Origin: Cannabis sativa
Lineage: Eukaryota; Streptophyta; Magnoliopsida; Rosales; Cannabaceae
DNA length: 64,000 nucleotides
Assembly: GCF_029168945.1 (NCBI RefSeq)
Contig: NC_083603.1
Coordinates: 4,960,001 to 5,024,000, forward strand
Direction of reading: 5' to 3'
The translations under genes and the position numbers were made by a program. Position 1 is the stretch's first letter. Each line of letters begins with the position of its first letter. Positions 46,110 through 57,650 of this stretch are shown in pieces. The notes under the pieces are model-generated. The model saw nothing but the letters and a program-made list of their open reading frames with translations, did not search any database and was not told the DNA's origin.

Positions 46110-46560
46110 TATTTATTTAATTAATTATGATTATTTATTGTTTATTATTGTATGCTTAATTTATTTTGTAGTGATTTATTAATATTTGTGTTATTAATTT
46201 TTCTTTTATTAATAATTATTATTTTATTATCAATTAATAATTATTTTTTATTATTAATTATTATTTTAAATAATAATTGTTTTATATTATGAATTATTAT
46301 TAGTTATTGTTTTATTAATTATTGTTATATTTTTTATGGTTTTAGTAATAATTATTAATTATATTTTATTATTATTTTTTTTTTTAATTTTTTATTATTA
46401 ATTATTGTTTTATTATGAATTAGTAATTATAGTTTTATTTTGCATTTTTTTATTAATAATTATTTTATTATTATTTATTAATTATTAATTATTATTTTAT
46501 TATCAATTAATTATTATTGTTTTGTTATTAATGATTAATTAAGATTTTTTTCGGTGAGAT
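46110..46560. repeat. ATT-rich low-complexity tract, left arm of the MULE
   Basis: Composed of TTATTAATTATTATTT-type words. A matching tract of the complementary composition lies at 52290-53190 in the right arm. Confidence 0.85.
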
Positions 46561-46618
46561 TTTTGTTGTAAATTATAACTGTGTTTTTTTAAATGTTTGT
46601 GACGCATTCAACTCGTTA

Positions 46619-49262
46619 ATGCGTGTGTTATGTATAATGGTGTTTGGGAGCTTCGATGGTAGAGATTGGATTTATAAAGGGAGTGCCGCTTTGACAATTG
46701 ACATTGATCCGAACCGAAGCTACTCAGGTTTGGTTGATGTTTTGTACGAAGAACTGGATGTTGACAAAGCGGAGTATGACTTGAAATTGGAAGTAAATTA
46801 CAAGTACAGGAAAGGCTATGAGTATCCTGCTGAAGTTATTCGAAATGATAAGCGTGCAAGGTACTTTTTATCTACACTTGCGAAGAAGCCTGATGAATTT
46901 ATTCCTTTGTTTGTGACTTTGTTAAAGAAGAATGTTTGGGTTGATCCTAGTCCCACACCAAGTTCTGTTAAGGATAATCGTAGCGAGGTTGGGAGTTTTG
47001 TTCCAGAAACAAATCCAGAGGTGTTGGTTGCGGATGTATTACCTGAATTAAACACTATGAAGCCGAGTGCTGATATTGTAGCACAAATGCCCTTCATTGA
47101 TGGTTTTTGTGATGGTCCGCACCCCGAATAGTATGTCGAGGGCAATGATGGCGTAAGAGACGACGAAGGTACAGAGGCCCCTGTTGCTGTACCTTTGAAC
47201 TTGACTCCACTATCGTACCAAATACCACCGAGGCCACCGAGGCCACCGACACATAAAAGAATGCCCCGTAGAGAAAATTGCCAAACACCTGGTACTAGTA
47301 GTAGTCGTCCAGGCGAAACCAGTCATGCTAGAGGAACTACCGACAAGACAGTCCTAATACTGGTAGAGAGACCAATGATGTTAGTGGTCCTACTGATGCT
47401 CGAGGTACCAATGTGATCGGATGGAGCGATCCATTTTCTTCTTCGACAAGTTACGGTAAATTCAAGGAGAAAATGTATACAAGAGAAGACATCGAGGATC
47501 ATAGTCATTATATATCTACGGGTGGCACACTGGGGAGTTACATGTGGGAAAGTTTTTTAGAGACAAAGAGCATTTAAAGATGGTTGTTGGCCTGTATGCA
47601 ATGAAGAAAGGGTTTGACTACTACGTTAGGAAGTCCGGTACTGATATTTGGTACGTCACATGTAAGGATACAGATTGTGGGTGGAGATTAAGAGCGAAGA
47701 AGAACGTACTTTCTAACATGTTTGAGGTGAGTACATTTCATAATGTACATACATGTTCCCTTGATCTTCGAGGAAAAGATAACCGTCAAGCATCACCTGT
47801 AATAGTTGCCCATCTAATTAAGGATAAGTTCACAACTGACGGCTCGGATCAGTTGCCCTCTGATATAAGAAAAAGTATGCACAAGGATTACGGGATCCAA
47901 ATGAGTTACGAAAAGGCATGGAGGTGCGAGAGAGAAGGCAATACACCTGACTCGGGGTACACCTGAAGATTCGTACTCTTTATTACCTAGTTACTTGCAC
48001 ATGCTACGGTTGCGGAATCCGTGTACCATCACGGATTTTGTGGTAGAAGATGGTCGCTTCAAGTATTGTTTCTTCTCTCTCGGGTCCTTCTATTCGGGGT
48101 TTAAGTTTTGTCGACTCGTTATATGCGTTGATGGGTCTTTCTTGAAGACTAGGTATGGTGGGCAAATGTTGTGTGCGGTGGCTTTGGATGCAGTGGAGTC
48201 ATATCTTTCCGATAGCTTTTGCTATAGTTGACGATGAAAACCACAATTCCTGGACCTATTTTATGAGAAAATTGAAAGAAACGATTGGTGATGTTGAGAA
48301 CTTAGCTTTTGTTTCGGATAGGCATCAAAGTATTGTTCGTGCTTTGGATATCGTGTTCCCTGATGCACACCACGGTGCATGCTACCACCACATTATTATG
48401 AACGTGAACCACAAGTTCAAGACTGACGTCTTCACGAATCACATTTACACGTGTGCGTACACGTATTCAAGATCAGAGTTTCACAGAGAATTTGAGAACA
48501 TTCGGGCCATGAATCCAGCGGTTGCAAAATATCTTGAGGAAATCGGATTTGAAAAATGGGTTCGGTCGTACTTTCCAGGGGTACGTTACAATGTAATGAC
48601 GAGCAACTGGGCTGAGAGCTTCAACAACACAACTAAGGATGCAAGAGGCTTCCCGATCACTGCTGCTGTAGCATTCCTGAGGTCCAAAGTCCAGAAGTGG
48701 TTTGCTTCACGAAAAGAAAAAGCTGACAAGTGGACGAAACCCCTAGCACCAGAAATGGAGGAGGACTTGGCATTGCATTTTGAAAAAGGTCGGCTTTTTG
48801 AACGTTGACTCATGCGGGCCTTACACGTTGCAGTTCACCCCGGAAGAACGATTCTCATAGGTGGCGTAGTGGACTTGCGGGAAAAGAGTTGCACTTGCGC
48901 TTGTTCCGGGCATGAAGTTTCCTTGTCCTCATGCATGTGCTGCATCTCAGGAGCGAAGTATTAGCGTGTACACACTATGCTCGCCATATTACACAACCGA
49001 ATATTGGAGGAGAACATACGAAGGAACAATGCCAGTTGGTGACGAGGATGATTGGGAATTACCTGATGACATAAAGAACATGACAGTTGGAGTGCCTGTT
49101 GAGAAGCAACCAGTAGGGCGACCCAAGAAGCAAAAGGTTGGAAGAATTAAGAACAACCGAACTGCTTGTAATGGTGAAAGGATTATAAAATCACGAAAAT
49201 GTAGCAAGTGCGGTGCCACGGGACACAACAGAAGCACTTGCACCTACCGAGGTTTAACATAA
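46619..49262 (+). pseudogene. mudrA-type MULE transposase, frameshifted
   Basis: The N-terminal part (46619-47131) matches the PB1-like start of mudrA proteins (GSFDGRDWIYKGSAALTIDI). Then comes a Pro-rich linker, and the WRKY/FAR1-like zinc-binding part at 47544-47966 (KGFDYYVRKS, CKDTDCGWRLRA). The DDE core spans about 48110-48640: first Asp in ICVDGSF, second in FVSDRHQSI, then a HACYHHI-like block, and Glu in NWAESFNN. A SWIM-like CTC...CPHAC region and a CCHC knuckle (CSKCGATGHNRSTC at 49201-49243) complete it. All domains are present, but the reading changes frame near 47131, 47420, 47970, 48200, 48808 and 48900, so the copy is probably inactive. It would bind the terminal repeats and excise or insert the element. 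Confidence 0.9.
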
Positions 49263-49526
49263 ATTTTTAGTTTATTAGTATTGTGATGCGCTGGACTATT
49301 ATGTTATTTATATTTATGGTGTAAAATATTTTTAATTTGTGGCATGAACATGTGTTGTACTGTTACGTATTTCGTATTGCATTATTTCTAAACTTTGTTA
49401 AAAATCTGAGCCAAAAACAAGTTCTACTGATAAAATAAAATAATTTTAGTGAAAGTAGTTTGTTCAAATTGAAAAGTGTAAAAGTAAACATTGTTCAACA
49501 AATATAAAAAATTAAACATCTAAAGT
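49263..49526. other. Spacer between the two convergent MULE genes
   Basis: About 260 bp, AT-rich. It holds the 3' ends of both transcription units; no further gene is seen. Confidence 0.6.
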
Positions 49527-52289
49527 TCATGCCAAGTTCTGGTAGAATAAATCTACTGCCCATCTCTGCCGAAAGAGCGACATATGCTGATCATGTACTC
49601 CATCGAATGGTAGATCCAATAACTTATGCTCAATATGCTCTATGACGTACATTCCACAATCGCCGCTGCAATAGTAGGTAAACGCCAAATTTAATAAACC
49701 ATAGAGAATATTATAAAAAAATTTTCTTAATTAATAAACATACTATAAAAAAATGCATTTAAATTACCTCGATTTTGTCTGAGGTACAACTTTATTGTCC
49801 ATCATTTCCCAGTCGAAGGGTCTGACCTGACTTTCGGAGGCTGTCATTTGAGGGACCATCACCATGTAATGAGTGTCACATACACCACACTGGTCCACCA
49901 ATTTGGCTAGTAAAGGGCACCACACATCCATAAGCGAATTCAGTTCGTCTTTCGTTAGAGATCCAAGACTCGAATCGAAGAGGAATATCTTCCACAACTC
50001 AAGATTGACCTCCATAGCGATCCAATGTTTCGGTCTGTTCAAGAACATGGACATGTATATGCACTCCATACCCTTCCAAGAAGGCAAAAATTGGTTTGGA
50101 TCCCCACGAAGGAGTTCCAAGATGGACTCATCCCAAACAAAACCATCATGGTCAGTATTGCTCTTCCAAGCATCCCACCGACCCCTCAACGATGAGGTAA
50201 ACCAAGATGGCATCACAGTACACTTACGTGGGTACAACTCCGGGAAGAAGTGTTGCCTCCTCCTCATCATATGGAAAGCAACATCCAAATGCTGCACAGC
50301 ACATATAAATAAGTCACAAAGAATAACAACATTAAAAAAAAAACAAATAACAACGGTAAAAAGCAGTAAATAACAACATATAATACTTAGTTAATAAACT
50401 TACGTCATCAGAAAGCCATAGTTTGTCTGTATTTAGGGTCGAGAACCAAGCCACGCCACAGAGACCGGTGAAGACGTCCCTCGGATACTTGTTTCCGATG
50501 GTTCCCACTAACCAATTTCGAAAACTATGTAGTAGCTTCTCATCAACGGGCCGAAGTGGGTCAACATTCACATTGGTTGTTGATGGCTTCATCTTCTTCT
50601 TCATTTCGGTGTACTCGTCAAACCACCTTGGCCTTTTCTTCGTTCTCTTCTCTACCGGTGTTGGAACGGTCTCTAAAACCTGAACCTCTGAATCTTGGGT
50701 ATCTCCAATGGACGTGACCGACATGTTCTGAGGTGTCCGGAGTACATCTTCCTCATCATTAGGTCCGTAATCATTCGAAGAATGAACTCATCTCCCGGAG
50801 ACACGGCGTCCGCCGTGGCTCGCCTCGCGCCGGGCCTTCTCTCGATCTCCCATAAGAGCCAATAGGGTCTTCAAGTAACCCATTATCTCATTCGCCCTTT
50901 CAAAATATCGATCCGTCTTGCTTCAAAGCAAGCCGTTCCTTTTCAACACGCTCCAATCTTGCCAATCTGGCAGAAGATATTGGCACCTGAGGCTGTGAGG
51001 TGCTGGGAATAGATGCTGACTGCGGCATCGATGCAGAATCGGGCATCGAGGCGTACGGTGGAACAGAACGGGCCCCTGATGGTGGAGAATGTGGTGGTGT
51101 ATCATCTCTCGAAGATTCCGGCTTCCTCCGCTCGTCGTTCTAGCGTGAGTGCAAGCTTTGAAGCTTGGCTGCGCAAACTATCCTGAGTAGGCTGACCATC
51201 ATCGCCAATAACCAATTCTTCCATATCCACAAATAGAGGCGCCTCACCTCCAGTGACGTGGCTCAAAAACTCGGCCTCATTACTCCGCGGACATAAAACG
51301 GAGTACACTGTCAACTGCAAATTATAACAAATTGATTATTAGACTTAAATTAAAATAAAATAAATAAATAAACGTAAGCAAATGCAATGAATTAACAAAC
51401 TCACTTTTTTTGCAAATAATCTGATGACTTCCTCTTTCCCGAGTGGGGCATCCTTACTCTCCCGCTCACCATTCGGGAAAGCGATGCGATCTTCTGATTG
51501 CAAATTTCTCAGCAAGCTCGAGGATGGACTCATAAGCCCACATCTGCAATGCTACAAGATATCCATAAAGCCGAATACTTTGACTCCTTCTGAGTCGTTC
51601 CCTTCACAATCTTCTCATCCATATGCTTTTTCTTTTGTACGAAGTCCTTACTCCAAGTATCTTTCAACAAGTTGAAAGAAATTTTGCCCCACGGGTAATT
51701 GTAGAAAAAAGGGAGGTCCTCAACCATTCTAATGATAAATGGGGGAACCAGGTTCTTCTCTTCTTTCCCAGTCAGAACACCCATCACGAACAAGACCAAA
51801 CCCAACTTGTAACAATCATCCTTCTCAAGTGCAACTCTCAAAGACGCCGCGCGTACGACCAATGCTGATAGATGGATCCCCATTAAAATATTCTACTATC
51901 AAACGGTCTGACGTCGCCCTCTCCGAAACCTCAGCCTCGCCTCGGCCCACGTAACAAATTAAGCCCGATCACCAAGGCAAACTCGGTTCGAATCGGCATC
52001 TCTTCTTTGCAATATAAAAATGCACCTCATCATCTTTATCTGATTTTATCTTATGCATGAAGAGCTGATGGATAAGAGCACCTGAAAACGCTAATGGCTC
52101 TCTCTCAAAAAAATTGTTGAAAGGGGATTCCTCCTTCACCCTTTCCAACAACTGCATTTGTACAAACTTGGCTTTTACTTTGGGGTAATAGTAACTACCG
52201 CCCCGCCAAGTAACACGACCAGTGTAATGTTCAGACACTGGCAGTAAAAGTCGTGGAACTTTGGAAGACTGAAAAAAAAAAAATTATAT

Positions 52290-53190
52290 TACACCCTAAA
52301 CCTATAAATAAACAACAATTAATCATTAATAATAAAACAATAATCAATAAATAATAAAAAATTAATAAGACAATAAAAATTAATACAAAAAATAATAATT
52401 AATAATAAACAATAATTAATAAATAATACAAATTAATAATTAATAATTAGTAAAAAAATAATAATTAATAATAAACCTTAATTAATAATTAACAAAAATT
52501 AATAATTAATAACTAATAATTAGTAAAAAATTAATAAATAATAAAACAATAAAAAATAATACAATAATTAATCATTAATAATAAAACAATAATCAATAAA
52601 TAATAAAAAATTAATGAGACAATAAAAATTAATACAAAAATTAATAATTAATAATAAAAAAATAATTAATAAATAATACAAATTAATAATTAATAATTAG
52701 TAAAAAAATAATAATTAATAAAACAATACAAATTAATACAATAGTTAATAATTAATAATAAACATTAATTAATAATTAACAAAAAATAATTAATCATTAA
52801 TAATAAAAAAAATTATTAATAGAAGGATTATTAATAGAAAAAACACTAATTCATAATTAATAACAAAACAATAATTAATCATTAATAATAAAAAAATTAT
52901 TAATAAAATAATTATCAATCATTAATATAAAACAATTATTAATAAACAATTTATTAATATAACAATTATTCATAATTAATGTAAAACAATTATTAATAAT
53001 TAATAATAAAAAATAATTAATAATTAATATAAAACAACTATTAATATAAAACAATACCTAGTAAATAATATAAAATTATTATTAATAGAAAAACAATAAT
53101 CAATAATTAATAATAAAACAATTATTAATACTAAAACAATAATTAATAAAAAAAACAATATTCAATAAATAATAATTACTAATTAATAAA
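52290..53190. repeat. AAT-rich low-complexity tract in the ULP intron
   Basis: About 900 bp of AATAATTAATAATAAAAC-type words, the mirror image of the tract in the left arm. It lies inside the first intron of the ULP-like gene. Confidence 0.88.
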
Positions 53191-53213
53191 ACCAAAAAAA
53201 AAAAAAATCAACC

Positions 53214-53500
53214 CAAGGGTCCGATGGCTACAAATCGGACCCACTGTGAGGTCCGATTGGTAGCCATCGGACCCATACAAAATAATTACTAAGCATCCCC
53301 ATTAATATTTAAAAAAACGAAAAAAAAAAAAAAATTGATTGGACCGATGGGTCCGATTGGTACCCTATCGGACCATCGGGCCCACTTTATTGGACCATCG
53401 TGCCCTACCAGATAGACCATCGGGCCCACTTTATTGGACCATCGGGCCCATACCAAAAAGACCATCGGGCCACCTTCTTCCCCATCGGGCCACCTTCTTC
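53214..53500 (-). repeat. CCATCGGACC array, right arm of the MULE
   Basis: The GGTCCGATGG core of the left arm is present here in the opposite direction: ATCGGACCC, CCATCGGGCCC and GACCATCGGGCC recur about ten times. With the left array it makes the two arms inverted copies of one another in layout. Confidence 0.9.
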
Positions 53501-53699
53501 CCCCCAAATCCGAACGCATATTCACCATTTTTTACAGTCAAAATCCAATTTTTACGGATCCGAATCCCATTTTCACAATAAATTTCTTAAATCTTACCAA
53601 TAATATTTCACAACTCAAACTAAATAAATCTATAAACCATTTCTAAGAAAAAAAACAAAAAAAAAAAACCACTTACCTTTGACATTTTCGGAGTGGGGG

Positions 53700-53860
53700 T
53701 CGGGTTGCGAGTTGCTCGGTTGGTCGGGTTCAGGTTCCACGCCGGTGGTTCGACGGCTGTGGCTGAGTTCGGTTGCTCGGTTGCTCGGTTGCTCGGTGGT
53801 TCGACGGGCTGAGTTGGGGTTTTGGGTTTTTTAGGGGATACCGTTTGAGAGAAGAGTGAG
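53700..53860 (-). other. Leader of the ULP-like gene with a short repeat
   Basis: On the minus strand, upstream of ATG, the 9-bp phrase GAGCAACCG is repeated several times. The rest up to the TIR is a plausible promoter and leader. Confidence 0.55.
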
Positions 53861-55208
53861 GAAGAGAGAGAGGTTGAATTTCAAATGAGAGGGTTAAATT
53901 TGGAAATTTGGTAAATTGGTCATATATTACCAATTTTATTAAGTTTGGATTTAGGGGAAAAATAATATGGTATTTTAAGCATATAAATTCAAATTTCCCT
54001 TTGGAGAATCTCCTCTTAATCCAAACCAACAAAATATTAAAACAATTAGAATATATGTCTTGATTTTCAAATCCAATGATCAAATTTGCTATCATTAAAT
54101 ACTTAATGTGTTATCCTATCACTTAATTAGATCATTTTTAATGGTAAAATTTAAATTTGATGTTAAAGTGATACTAAAAAATTATTATTTTAACATTGAT
54201 TTTTTTTCAATTTCAATCACAATACTAAAAATTACACCAAATTTTATATTATTTATTATTCTATTATTTTATTGATATAATACAAATATTTTAATACTAA
54301 ATATATATAATAAATTAGTTTTTTTCTTTAAAAGTATTATTTAATTATTAAATTTATTTTAAAAAAAAAAATTAATGTAGTCTACAGTGTCCTATTTAAT
54401 TTAGTGAGACACTGTAAATTAAAATCATTTATGAGTATAATTTTAATATTGTATTGGAATAAATATAGTTTTAAAGGCCAATTGGAGATGCCCTTAAAAA
54501 GAAAAAGAAAAAAGAGAGGAAGTTAATTGAAATTTATATATTTATTGCAAATTAAATATTGAAGTACAAGAAAAAATTGTCCTTTACCTCACACTCACTT
54601 GGCTCTTTCTAACTAGTGGACAACATGCAAAAACTATCAATTCGATAGCTTTTGTAAGTTGTTGACCAGTTTTTATTGAAACCATGGTAAAATTTTAAAA
54701 AAATAGAGCATTTATTTTAAAAATAAAAAAAAATTAAGTAATTTTTTAAACATTTTTTCTACTAAGAAAATAAAAGATTAAAGATCTTAATAGACTGATG
54801 TTAAAAAAAAATATTAAAAGAAAAGAATGTGAGGCCTCTTGAATCGAGGGGCCTTAGCTCCAAACTAAAGATGAAGCTATCTATTGTCGATTTATTATTT
54901 AAATTATCTTACCAAAATTTTATTTTTTAAAATTTATCTCGAACTTTTACGTTATATTATGCATTAACTTTTTTATTTTATTACATTCATTTAAATATTT
55001 TTTTAATGTACATATAACGCATAATAATAAAGTATGAATAAAATATTATTTGAAGAATAAATAGTGCCTCTCTACATGTAGACACTGTTGATATTAAACA
55101 CAGATTATGAGCATTGAAACACAAAAGATTGTACACTAATCATCATCACTCATAATCATCAAACCAAGATCTAAATATTTATTTAGAGCATCCAAAATAT
55201 ATAATAAG

Positions 55209-55400
55209 CAGGGCCGGCCCTGAAACAAAGTGGGCCACAGGAAAAAAAAAATTGGGCCCTTATGTAAAAAAAAACTGTAGTATTTTTTGAAAATTAGTAA
55301 AAAAAATATGTAATTTTAAAAAGGAAAAAAAAAATTGGGCCCCTATGCTAGGTGGGTCCTAGGCACAGACCTAGCCTGCCTATGCCCAAGGCCGGACCTG
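55209..55400. mobile_element. hAT-type MITE with 8-bp target duplication
   Basis: Ends CAGGGCCGGCCCTG and GGCCGGACCTG (inverted). ATAATAAG flanks both sides (55201-55208 and 55401-55408), the 8-bp duplication of hAT elements. Inside are GGGCCC-rich phrases such as GCTAGGTGGGTCCTAGG. Confidence 0.92.
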
Positions 55401-55570
55401 ATAATAAGCATACATACCTCCCATTAATGCATCCATGTGAGCCATCTAAGTCCAAAAATCTCCAACAAGAATCAATCCAATCTCAAGACTAGAGAGGAGC
55501 ACAATGTGGAGCTATTCCCTCTTCTCTACCTATTACCATTAACCTCTCTAAACCACTTCTTCACACATAA

Positions 55571-55573
<3 letters not shown>

Positions 55574-55609
<36 letters not shown>
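55574..55609. repeat. (AT)n microsatellite
   Basis: About 18 alternating AT units in upstream segment C; absent from the matching place in segment A. Confidence 0.93.
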
Positions 55610-55612
<3 letters not shown>

Positions 55613-55853
55613 AAACCCTTATAACCCTAAAGGGTTATTGATCACTAATTGGGCTTAAGTAGTTCAATAATGGTATACTATAATTTAATGGGCCAATTAT
55701 AGTTTTAAGGGTGCTCTCATGTGCCTCTAACTTAACATATAATTATTAACCATCCCATTATGGTAGAAAACAAATATTGGGCACATAGTTAATGATTGTG
55801 TTTATGGTATTAAGTTCATGATTATATTAGTCCACAATAACAATTCTAACAGA

Positions 55854-56120
55854 CACAACAAAAAAAAAAGTTACTTTTAGTAACAACCTTATAATTATAA
55901 TATATTTTTTTTTGTGTCTAAAAGCTACTTGTGACTAAAATATAATATTTGGATACAAGTTATGACTAATTTAGTTTTAGTCACTTGTTGTGACTAAAAC
56001 TACATTTAGTCATGGATCTTTTAGTGACTATCTATAGGAATGATTATTTATAATTACTCATCATTTTTTTTATTTTTATTTATAAGTTTTATTGTGACTA
56101 AAAGTAAGATTTTTTATAGT
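55854..56120. mobile_element. CACTA-like MITE, TAGTCACAA family (copy C)
   Basis: Begins CACAACAAAAAAAAAAGTTAC and ends AAGATTTTTTATAGT. The ends are more decayed than in copy B. It is at the same relative place as in segments A and B. Confidence 0.7.
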
Positions 56121-56943
56121 AAGAGAAGCCGTACATAACATTCTTTAAAATTTACGTAGCTCATCTGATGGAGCTGATTTTTTGTTATTTTTTCACATTT
56201 CTCTTCTCTATTTTGAAGAAAATAGCATTATAACTCATCTAATGTAATTGCTCGGAAAAGTCATGTAAGTTGATGTGAGAGTTCAAGACAAAAAGAGAAG
56301 AAGAAGAAATATCAATTTCAAGACTTTTCCAACCCTAACTAGCTATTGAAATTTGGAGAGTCTCCTCCCAAGCCAACAAAATGTTAAAGTGTTGATGGTG
56401 ATGATGTTTTTGGGGTGCATGGGAGTATTTGCTAATTAAAATTGGAAAGAAGCTATGCAACCACAAAATGACACTCTTATTATTTGGCTTCATATAGTAT
56501 ATTATAGCTTTGTTTTTGGCTTGTTGCCAATCAATTGGGGGACATTTAAGTTTATCTTGTGATACAATAATAATAAAGAAAATAATATTATCTTATTTTA
56601 ATAAAAACAAATAATTATGAACCAATAAATTTCAAACCTATAATTAAAGAATTTTCTATTTTAACAATATATATATATATATGCCAAATTAGTACTACTG
56701 TGTAGAGAATAAAAGGGTAAGATATTAAATTAAAATTAAAGTGGTGGACATATATAATTTCTAAAAAATATATATCATCAAAATATTCAAGGGTGACCAA
56801 TGACCATACTTTGCTCAATATAGTTAATTAATTAGTTCAATATTCTTTTCCAAAATAATTTTTTGTACATCTTTAACAGCCTTGTTAAAAATTCCATACA
56901 CACTGATTATATCAAAAGAATGATATTAATGTAAGAAATAATA

Positions 56944-57290
56944 ATAATAAAAAAGATTATTTCACAAAAACAATAAAAAAAATTACAAAATATGGATGTC
57001 CGAAATTTTAAATATTTTTTTATGATTTTATTTACATAAAATACAGTCTTTCGATGTATTTTTATGTTGTGATCTTATTAATTTGTTGTTAAATTTTATT
57101 ATTTGTATGTTATTTTTTATTATTGTTTTGATGTTGTTTGAATGCTATTTTTCTATTACTTTGATGTAATTTTCTTGTTATTTTCGTGTTATTTTTATGA
57201 AACACAGTAAAAATATAAAAAGAAATTTTTAAACATAAAAATATAAAAATTTTACAAAAAATATTACTTTATATAATTATTCTTAAAAAA
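56944..57290. mobile_element. MITE upstream of glucanase B
   Basis: Contains ACATAAAATACAGTCTTTCG, TATGTTATTTTTTATTATTG and GTTATTTTTATGAAACACAG. The matching site in segment A is empty. The same element lies in reverse just downstream of the gene (59155-59475). Confidence 0.75.
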
Positions 57291-57575
57291 AATCAATATT
57301 AGTAATATATTCTACATTTTTTATTTTTTTTTATACAATTTAACTACATTATTAATTGAACACTTTAACCATAAATAGATAGTAGTAGTAGTAGGGGGTG
57401 TAATCTAATGATCAATATATATTTTATGGTTACAAATGAGTCAATTTATATAGACTATAAGGAGTGGTACATATATATTTGGAAGCATTATTATGAAAAG
57501 TCTAGGAATGATCTAAACAATTAATGCATGTGCATTCACACTTGCTTAGCCACCACTTCTCTATAAATTTTTCTC

Positions 57576-57583
57576 TATAAAAG
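57576..57583 (+). promoter_or_regulatory. TATA box of glucanase B
   Basis: TATAAAAG, 75 bp upstream of the ATG, in the same block as for glucanase A. Confidence 0.8.
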
Positions 57584-57650
57584 GAGCTTCTCATAAGTTT
57601 AATTTTCAAAATACACACCAATAGCTATAGCTTGCTCTATCTCTCAAACC

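Larger units (their letters stand above)
49527..53685 (-). pseudogene. ULP1-like (C48) cysteine protease gene carried by the MULE
   Basis: The first exon is only ATGTCAAAG (53685-53677), with a GTAAGT donor, a 1.4-kb intron, and the second exon from 52268. The N-terminal half is a DUF1985 region: RVTWRGGSYY, EFALVIGL (after a shift), DDCYKLGLVLFVMGVL, then YGYLVALQMWAYES. A linker with Ser/Pro-rich text follows (51110-50330). The C-terminal protease domain has PKHWIAM with the catalytic His, LFDSSLG with the Asp, and after a short intron (49767-49666) GDCGMYVIEH with the Cys. ULP1 proteases cleave SUMO from proteins; what the transposon-borne forms do is unknown. The catalytic triad is intact, but at least three frameshifts occur upstream (near 51975, 51545 and 51110), so a full-length protein is unlikely. 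It converges on the transposase gene. Confidence 0.88.
45164..53999. mobile_element. Complete Mutator-like element (MULE) with transposase and ULP1-like gene
   Basis: The ends are GGGAAATTTGAATTTGTATGC and, inverted, GGGAAATTTGAATTTATATGC. A perfect 9-bp target duplication, TTTGGAGAA, lies at 45155-45163 and 54000-54008. The same site without an insertion is seen in the paralogous segments near 18877 and 56350 (TTTGGAGAGTC), which fixes the borders. The 8.8-kb element carries a mudrA-type transposase on the plus strand and a ULP1-like cysteine protease gene on the minus strand; they converge. Each gene starts near one end and has a long AT-rich segment (intron on the ULP side) with GGTCCGATGG-type repeats. 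This matches ULP-carrying plant MULEs known as Kaonashi or CUMULE-type elements. Confidence 0.97.
54060..57650 (+). repeat. Glucanase upstream segment, copy C
   Basis: Colinear with copy A right up to the gene, with indels made by mobile elements: the hAT MITE at 55209, a (TA)n tract, and the insertion at 56944. The order of shared blocks is the same as in copies A and B. Confidence 0.88.

Noticed and set aside
45570..46182. Overlapping Gly/Pro/Phe-rich open frames of up to 149 codons
   Set aside because: They translate the GGTCCGATGG minisatellite and change with every frame.
49873..50683. Plus-strand open frames of 166 and 86 codons
   Set aside because: They are the opposite strand of the ULP-like protease gene.
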